18,721 nucleotides of DNA from Kiritimatiellia bacterium (GTDB lineage: Bacteria > Verrucomicrobiota > Kiritimatiellia > RFP12 > UBA1067). Below the pieces are notes generated by a model, which ran no database searches, had not been told where the DNA came from, and worked only from the letters and a program-made list of their open reading frames with translations. Numbering within the stretch: position 1 is the first letter of the stretch; every line of letters starts with the position of its first letter. Position numbers and translations under genes: made by a program. The stretch spans positions 1-18,721 of the forward strand of contig JAKSOY010000072.1 in NCBI GenBank assembly GCA_024405255.1, written 5' to 3'. Of this stretch, positions 14,521 through 18,721 are shown one piece after another.

Positions 14521-17500
14521 TCACTTCGTTTTCCCATCGGGTTCCTTTTTGATGTGATGTAGGATATCGGTCCAAAGCGGCGAAGTCCTCCAACAATTTG
14601 AACGAAATTCCCAGCTGTGGTAGTAGTGGTCGCTGCCACATGAAAAACCACCTTCCAAGTTTGCGTTGTTCTTGAAAAATCCGCTCATCGGCAGCTGTCC
14701 GATCGCCAGCGATTTGGCCCTGGTGACAAACGAGAACACACACCATTTCGCCCTCTCAGCACCCGAATTGCCGTCTTCGGCAGGATGTTCGTACTTCCAG
14801 GCTTCGTCGCCCGTCCGATCTTCGTCTTCGCCCGGATAGATTGCCAACTTCATCCCCGAACGATTCTGATAGAAACGCCCATTTTCACCATTGGACATCC
14901 ACATTCGCTCCAAGCTGCCGGGATGCATTCCACTACTTTGCCAGAAATTCTCGAGCGTATACCCATAAAGAGATCCCGTAGTGAAGCCAAAGCTTCGGTC
15001 ATTTTCACCGCGCCCCTTCAGATTGTCGGGCTTGGTGCCGTTGTTGCCCAGCCAGACATTGAGCGCGTAGTCGCGGCGGTTGTAGTAGTTCATGGTATGC
15101 CAAAGCCCTTCCAAAACGTCATTGAAATATGGTTTGTCACCATCCCGGCCGTATGGATAGTGCCCGAAGATGTCCGGAGACTCCCGCTCGCAGGACATCT
15201 CCTCCCGAATGTCAGTCAGCCATCTTCCCGTCCAGTCGAGCGCGCCGCTCACGCCGAATGCCTGCATGTTCCATGAGTCGTTGGCGTCTTGCGGCATGAA
15301 CTCGCGGGTGTAGAGCTGAGCGCTGACCGCACCCTGCAAAGCGATGTAGGTGATCTTGCCCTTCACGTCCAACGGCAGCCGCCTTAACATCTCGCCCATC
15401 AGAATGTTCCCCTGGCTGTGCACCAGGAAGGTGACATGGGAAAACTTGGGAATCTCCTTCGAGAAGTATTCCGCCGCGCGCACTCCGCTCAGCCAGGCAC
15501 GGTGCTCACCCCGGTCGTAGTTGGGAGCGTCGGCAAGGCTTTTCACCGATCGCCCAAACACTTCCCAATCAACCACTCCGCCCTTGAAGCATCTTTTAAA
15601 ATCAAGGTCGGCGCAGCTTCTGAAATCTGCCTTCACGCAACTTCCAAAGTCAACGTTAAAACCATACGTCGTCGGCCAGATTAGCGTGCCCACGCGCCCT
15701 CGATATCCCTGCCAGAACAGTCGTTTGAAGACCGTGTCCCGCCAGGCCAACTTCTCAAACGGAGCCACATTCCATCCCAGCGTCAGCAGCACCAGGTCTT
15801 TGTCGGTGGTGCCTGGAATTTCCGCCTTCGCCCGCCTCCCCTCTACGCCGTCGACCGTCAATTGAAATTCATCAATATCGGCACTGTTGGTTGCCGTCGT
15901 CTCGGGGATTTCGTAAGTGTCGACCAAATCGTCCACTTTGTGGATGTCCATCCGCAGGGAGGACTCCGCAAGGACGAGATCGCCCACTCTGACCCGAATC
16001 CGCAGAATGCCCTTGCCACATGTTTTGCCTTCGTAAAGGAAACACAGTCTTCCATTTATGAATGTAATATAATTCTCAAATTCCAAACGATTCCAATTTT
16101 TCCCGCCGTCAGCAGTCGCCAGCCGCGTCTTCTTCATTTGCGCCTCCAGCCGCCCTCGTTCCGTTCCCCAATCCTCTTTTCCATGCCGCAGATAAAAGAG
16201 GTCTTCTCCCACGGCTTCGAACAGATTGACTGCAGGTACGCCCTCGCCCGGTTTGCCAACCGAGTCCATGCGGACCTCTACTGCAAGAGTTCCTCCGCAG
16301 TCTACAAGTTCAGAGCCCATCTTGACATGCAGCCGGTCGAAGTCCTCGAGATCGCGAAAACAGTAAACGGTCCTGTCACTATTGTATTGATCGACTGCTG
16401 AGTTCTCCGAGATCCCGCCCTCCCCGGGGATTGCGCCGATCACGTCATCGTCGCAATTTTTGCGTTTGTTGAGCAACTTGTCATCGTCATCCTCCTGCCA
16501 CATACCCTCGTGGTCATGCAGCACATCATAGTCGTCATTGACCCAGAAGACGATGTTCGTGTCGGCGGGATCGTCGAAATTGATCTCGCCGTCGCGGACG
16601 TCGCCGTCGCCGGCGATGCGGAAGTCTAGCGACTGGAACTTGATCTTGGCATGGCATTCATATCCTTCAGCGTCTCCAGTTCCCTCGTAGACGACTTCGA
16701 TGGTGCCGATGACACCGTGATCGGAAACCTCAAGCCAAAGGACCTGCGATGCCGAAGCTGGACTGGCACTGGAACAAAGTTCCTTGTATGCAACGCCATA
16801 TCCGGCCACCTCCGTGACCTCGCCCTTGTATGCTGACTGCGGATCCATCCAATCGAGCATGCTGCAGGAGGCAGACGAGTAGACCTTGACGTCCCCATTT
16901 GCGCTCGCAACATTAACCTTCATATAGACGGTGCCGGGCATATCGACGTCGACGTTGAGCTTAAGCGGATACAGCTTCCCGGGGCTGACGCACCAGCCCA
17001 GCCCCAGCGACTTCATGTCCTTGACAAGTTTGGCGTCCTCGATGTCGATGCGGTTGTCGGCGTTCAAATCCGGCTGCAGACGGAGGCTGTACACAGTGAA
17101 GGAGTGTGTGATCCTTTCCTGCTCTTCACTTTCGCCTTCCGGCTCGGGAATGCAGACGAAGGAGGCGTCATTGGGGCTCGTGCTCGGTTTCAATCCTTCC
17201 ACATAGACTTTCTGGTGGATGTTGTACGAAGTATTTGAAACCTCCTTGTCTTTGCTTTCGTCGAGCCAGAGAGTGATATCACCCTTGATCTCGTCGACAA
17301 CAACCTTTCGGGAGCATTTATGGCATGGACAGCATTTCTCGTGTCCCGGCGCCAGGGGAACAATCCGATAGTCGTCTTCCGAATCGACCTTCTTCCCCTT
17401 TTCCTCGGCGTCGGGCTTCTCGTTGAGATTGTCGTCGTCGTTGTTGACGGGGATGGACAAGTAGGCATACTTGTTTTCGTAGTACGGGCTTCCGTCGTCC

Positions 17501-18721
17501 GTCGGAGTCTCGAAACCCTCGTGGACGATGTCGTCGCCACCGCCTGTTCCGCTCCCTGCGGGGATCTTCCTGGGAAGGTCTTTCACCACAGTCGAATCTT
17601 CCCATGTGTGCGAGCAGTCCATGACATGCTTTTCATGGCAACGGCGTTTTTCGCGGTTATGGGTGTCGCACCATTCAGCCTGCTCGGCGTCGGTGTCCTT
17701 GTGTGTACACTCCGTGACCGGCTTGTGCGTCACACGGACAGCGTCCGCGATCCGGTCGTCCATCATGAAGCGAACGGCGCAGAACACGTCACTCCCCGCA
17801 CAGTCGCGAAGGATGTTTGCGTCTTCACCTTCCACCTCGTCGTTTTCGTCATGCTCCAGACCGTTGCCCGTCCACCAGGTGAATTCACCCAAAAAGTCTT
17901 CGGGGACGATTCGGGCCGACACAGTCTTCTTGGTCTGCGGATTCATTCCCGTGCCATGGAAGCAGATATATTCGTTGACGATCTCGACAGTCGGCTGGCA
18001 GAACCTCAGTTCGCCGCAGACATGCTGTCCCGGGAAAGAGTCGGCCGGCAGCGACGTGCAGCCGTTCATGTTCTGCGGGTCTTCCGCCACAACCAGAGCC
18101 TGCGAATAGCGCGGATCATCATAGTCCACATTGACCTTCACAGATGCCCCCTGCACACCGACAACCCGAAGATTATGCCACGTACCTTCTTCGCAGAAAC
18201 GCTGGATCGAGCAGCTGCGATTGACGCAGACCTTTTCGCCGTTGCATTCCAGCATCAATGGACGCTGCAGGTTATTCACCTCGACATTCACCGTCATGAC
18301 GTAGACCGAAGGGAAGCCGTCCGTGCCTTCAAACACGTCAAACTCTTCCCCTGGTTCACCACCGCCAAGGTACTCGACCCAGTCGGGCGTGCCGTCATTG
18401 TCGATGTCGCTTTCGAGATCTTCGATATCGGTCGGTAGCCAGTTCCGAAGACGTCTGGCGATTTCGCTGGATTCCTTTTCCGCCACGCTCATCCCGAGCA
18501 GCTGGTACTCGACTTCGTCGCTGTCGGCAATGCCGTCGCAGTCGGTGTCGACGCTGAGAGGATCCAGACCGAGTCCCACTTCGCGCCCGTCGAACAGACC
18601 GTCCAGGTCGGTGTCGGGATTACAGGGGTTGGTTCCGAGGCAGACTTCGGTGCCGTCGGGAAGGTTGTCGTTGTCGGTGTCGGGATTGCAGGGCTGCGTG
18701 CCGCACTTGAGCTCCTGTCCG
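14521..18721 (-). CDS. Giant modular secreted-type protein with type 3 repeats and alpha/beta-hydrolase domain (5' end outside window)
   Basis: The frame is open to the window edge, so the N-terminus is missing; 1399 residues are visible. They begin with thrombospondin type 3 calcium-binding repeats (CNPDTDNDNLPDG, CNPDTDLDGLFDG, VDTDCDGIADSDE, then SDIDNDGTPDW). Next come a Cys/His-rich segment (about 17600-17710), an acidic stretch (NNDDDNLNEKPDAEE), a CCPCHKC cluster (about 17310-17340), and a dockerin/EF-hand-like DLNADNRIDIEDA (about 17040-17080). The last 450 residues look like an alpha/beta hydrolase of the DUF900 or lipase-like type: LLTLGWNV, GTLIWPTTYGF, FLVHSQGNIL (nucleophile serine codon 15417-15415; the first glycine of GxSxG is valine), NYYNRRDYAL with a likely acidic residue, and a late HYYHSWEF that may supply the histidine. 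The substrate is unknown. Probably exported, judging by the repeats. Confidence 0.82.
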   Translation of the reverse strand, partial: GQELKCGTQPCNPDTDNDNLPDGTEVCLGTNPCNPDTDLDGLFDGREVGLGLDPLSVDTDCDGIADSDEVEYQLLGMSVAEKESSEIARRLRNWLPTDIEDLESDIDNDGTPDWVEYLGGGEPGEEFDVFEGTDGFPSVYVMTVNVEVNNLQRPLMLECNGEKVCVNRSCSIQRFCEEGTWHNLRVVGVQGASVKVNVDYDDPRYSQALVVAEDPQNMNGCTSLPADSFPGQHVCGELRFCQPTVEIVNEYICFHGTGMNPQTKKTVSARIVPEDFLGEFTWWTGNGLEHDENDEVEGEDANILRDCAGSDVFCAVRFMMDDRIADAVRVTHKPVTECTHKDTDAEQAEWCDTHNREKRRCHEKHVMDCSHTWEDSTVVKDLPRKIPAGSGTGGGDDIVHEGFETPTDDGSPYYENKYAYLSIPVNNDDDNLNEKPDAEEKGKKVDSEDDYRIVPLAPGHEKCCPCHKCSRKVVVDEIKGDITLWLDESKDKEVSNTSYNIHQKVYVEGLKPSTSPNDASFVCIPEPEGESEEQERITHSFTVYSLRLQPDLNADNRIDIEDAKLVKDMKSLGLGWCVSPGKLYPLKLNVDVDMPGTVYMKVNVASANGDVKVYSSASCSMLDWMDPQSAYKGEVTEVAGYGVAYKELCSSASPASASQVLWLEVSDHGVIGTIEVVYEGTGDAEGYECHAKIKFQSLDFRIAGDGDVRDGEINFDDPADTNIVFWVNDDYDVLHDHEGMWQEDDDDKLLNKRKNCDDDVIGAIPGEGGISENSAVDQYNSDRTVYCFRDLEDFDRLHVKMGSELVDCGGTLAVEVRMDSVGKPGEGVPAVNLFEAVGEDLFYLRHGKEDWGTERGRLEAQMKKTRLATADGGKNWNRLEFENYITFINGRLCFLYEGKTCGKGILRIRVRVGDLVLAESSLRMDIHKVDDLVDTYEIPETTATNSADIDEFQLTVDGVEGRRAKAEIPGTTDKDLVLLTLGWNVAPFEKLAWRDTVFKRLFWQGYRGRVGTLIWPTTYGFNVDFGSCVKADFRSCADLDFKRCFKGGVVDWEVFGRSVKSLADAPNYDRGEHRAWLSGVRAAEYFSKEIPKFSHVTFLVHSQGNILMGEMLRRLPLDVKGKITYIALQGAVSAQLYTREFMPQDANDSWNMQAFGVSGALDWTGRWLTDIREEMSCERESPDIFGHYPYGRDGDKPYFNDVLEGLWHTMNYYNRRDYALNVWLGNNGTKPDNLKGRGENDRSFGFTTGSLYGYTLENFWQSSGMHPGSLERMWMSNGENGRFYQNRSGMKLAIYPGEDEDRTGDEAWKYEHPAEDGNSGAERAKWCVFSFVTRAKSLAIGQLPMSGFFKNNANLEGGFSCGSDHYYHSWEFRSNCWRTSPLWTDILHHIKKEPDGKTK

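Overview
The window is a GC-rich bacterial stretch in which every gene I can support lies on the minus strand. Two lipid A genes (an LpxI-type pyrophosphatase and an LpxL/HtrB-type acyltransferase) point to a Gram-negative cell with lipopolysaccharide. Exported ThuA/DUF6807, Gfo/Idh/MocA and BPL_N proteins, an orphan clan GH-A glycosidase and a giant thrombospondin-type-3-repeat protein are a combination I associate with the PVC group, most likely Kiritimatiellota or a neighbour (Lentisphaerota, Verrucomicrobiota). That placement is inference from gene content only.

Reading in the direction of transcription (high to low coordinates): (1) A giant secreted-type protein enters from beyond the right edge. 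It carries calcium-binding type 3 repeats, Cys/His-rich and acidic segments, and a C-terminal alpha/beta-hydrolase domain. After 13 bp comes a secreted 425-residue partner. (2) Directly downstream is a 46-codon remnant that resembles the C-terminal tail of the giant protein's hydrolase domain. It is followed by about 450 bp of gene-free DNA packed with short hairpins. (3) A glycoside hydrolase and an LpxL-like acyltransferase each start exactly 6 nt after a TATAAT box, so both may be leaderless. (4) A lipoprotein-type Gfo/Idh/MocA protein, rarA (from a TTG start) and lpxI follow. (5) The last block is a compact three-gene operon, ThuA-DUF6807 fusion, Tat-exported Gfo/Idh/MocA oxidoreductase and tandem BPL_N protein, with a credible sigma70-type promoter. 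All three products carry export signals, suggesting an extracytoplasmic sugar-modifying pathway.

The most unusual structure is a set of three intergenic arrays of degenerate 7- or 8-bp tandem units (5313-5445, 7605-7735, 9158-9245). Each belongs to a different sequence family, yet each begins within 0-5 nt of the stop codon of the gene upstream of it. I find no tRNA, rRNA, CRISPR array, transposase gene or convincing intrinsic terminator. All functional calls come from reading motifs by eye; no database search was run.
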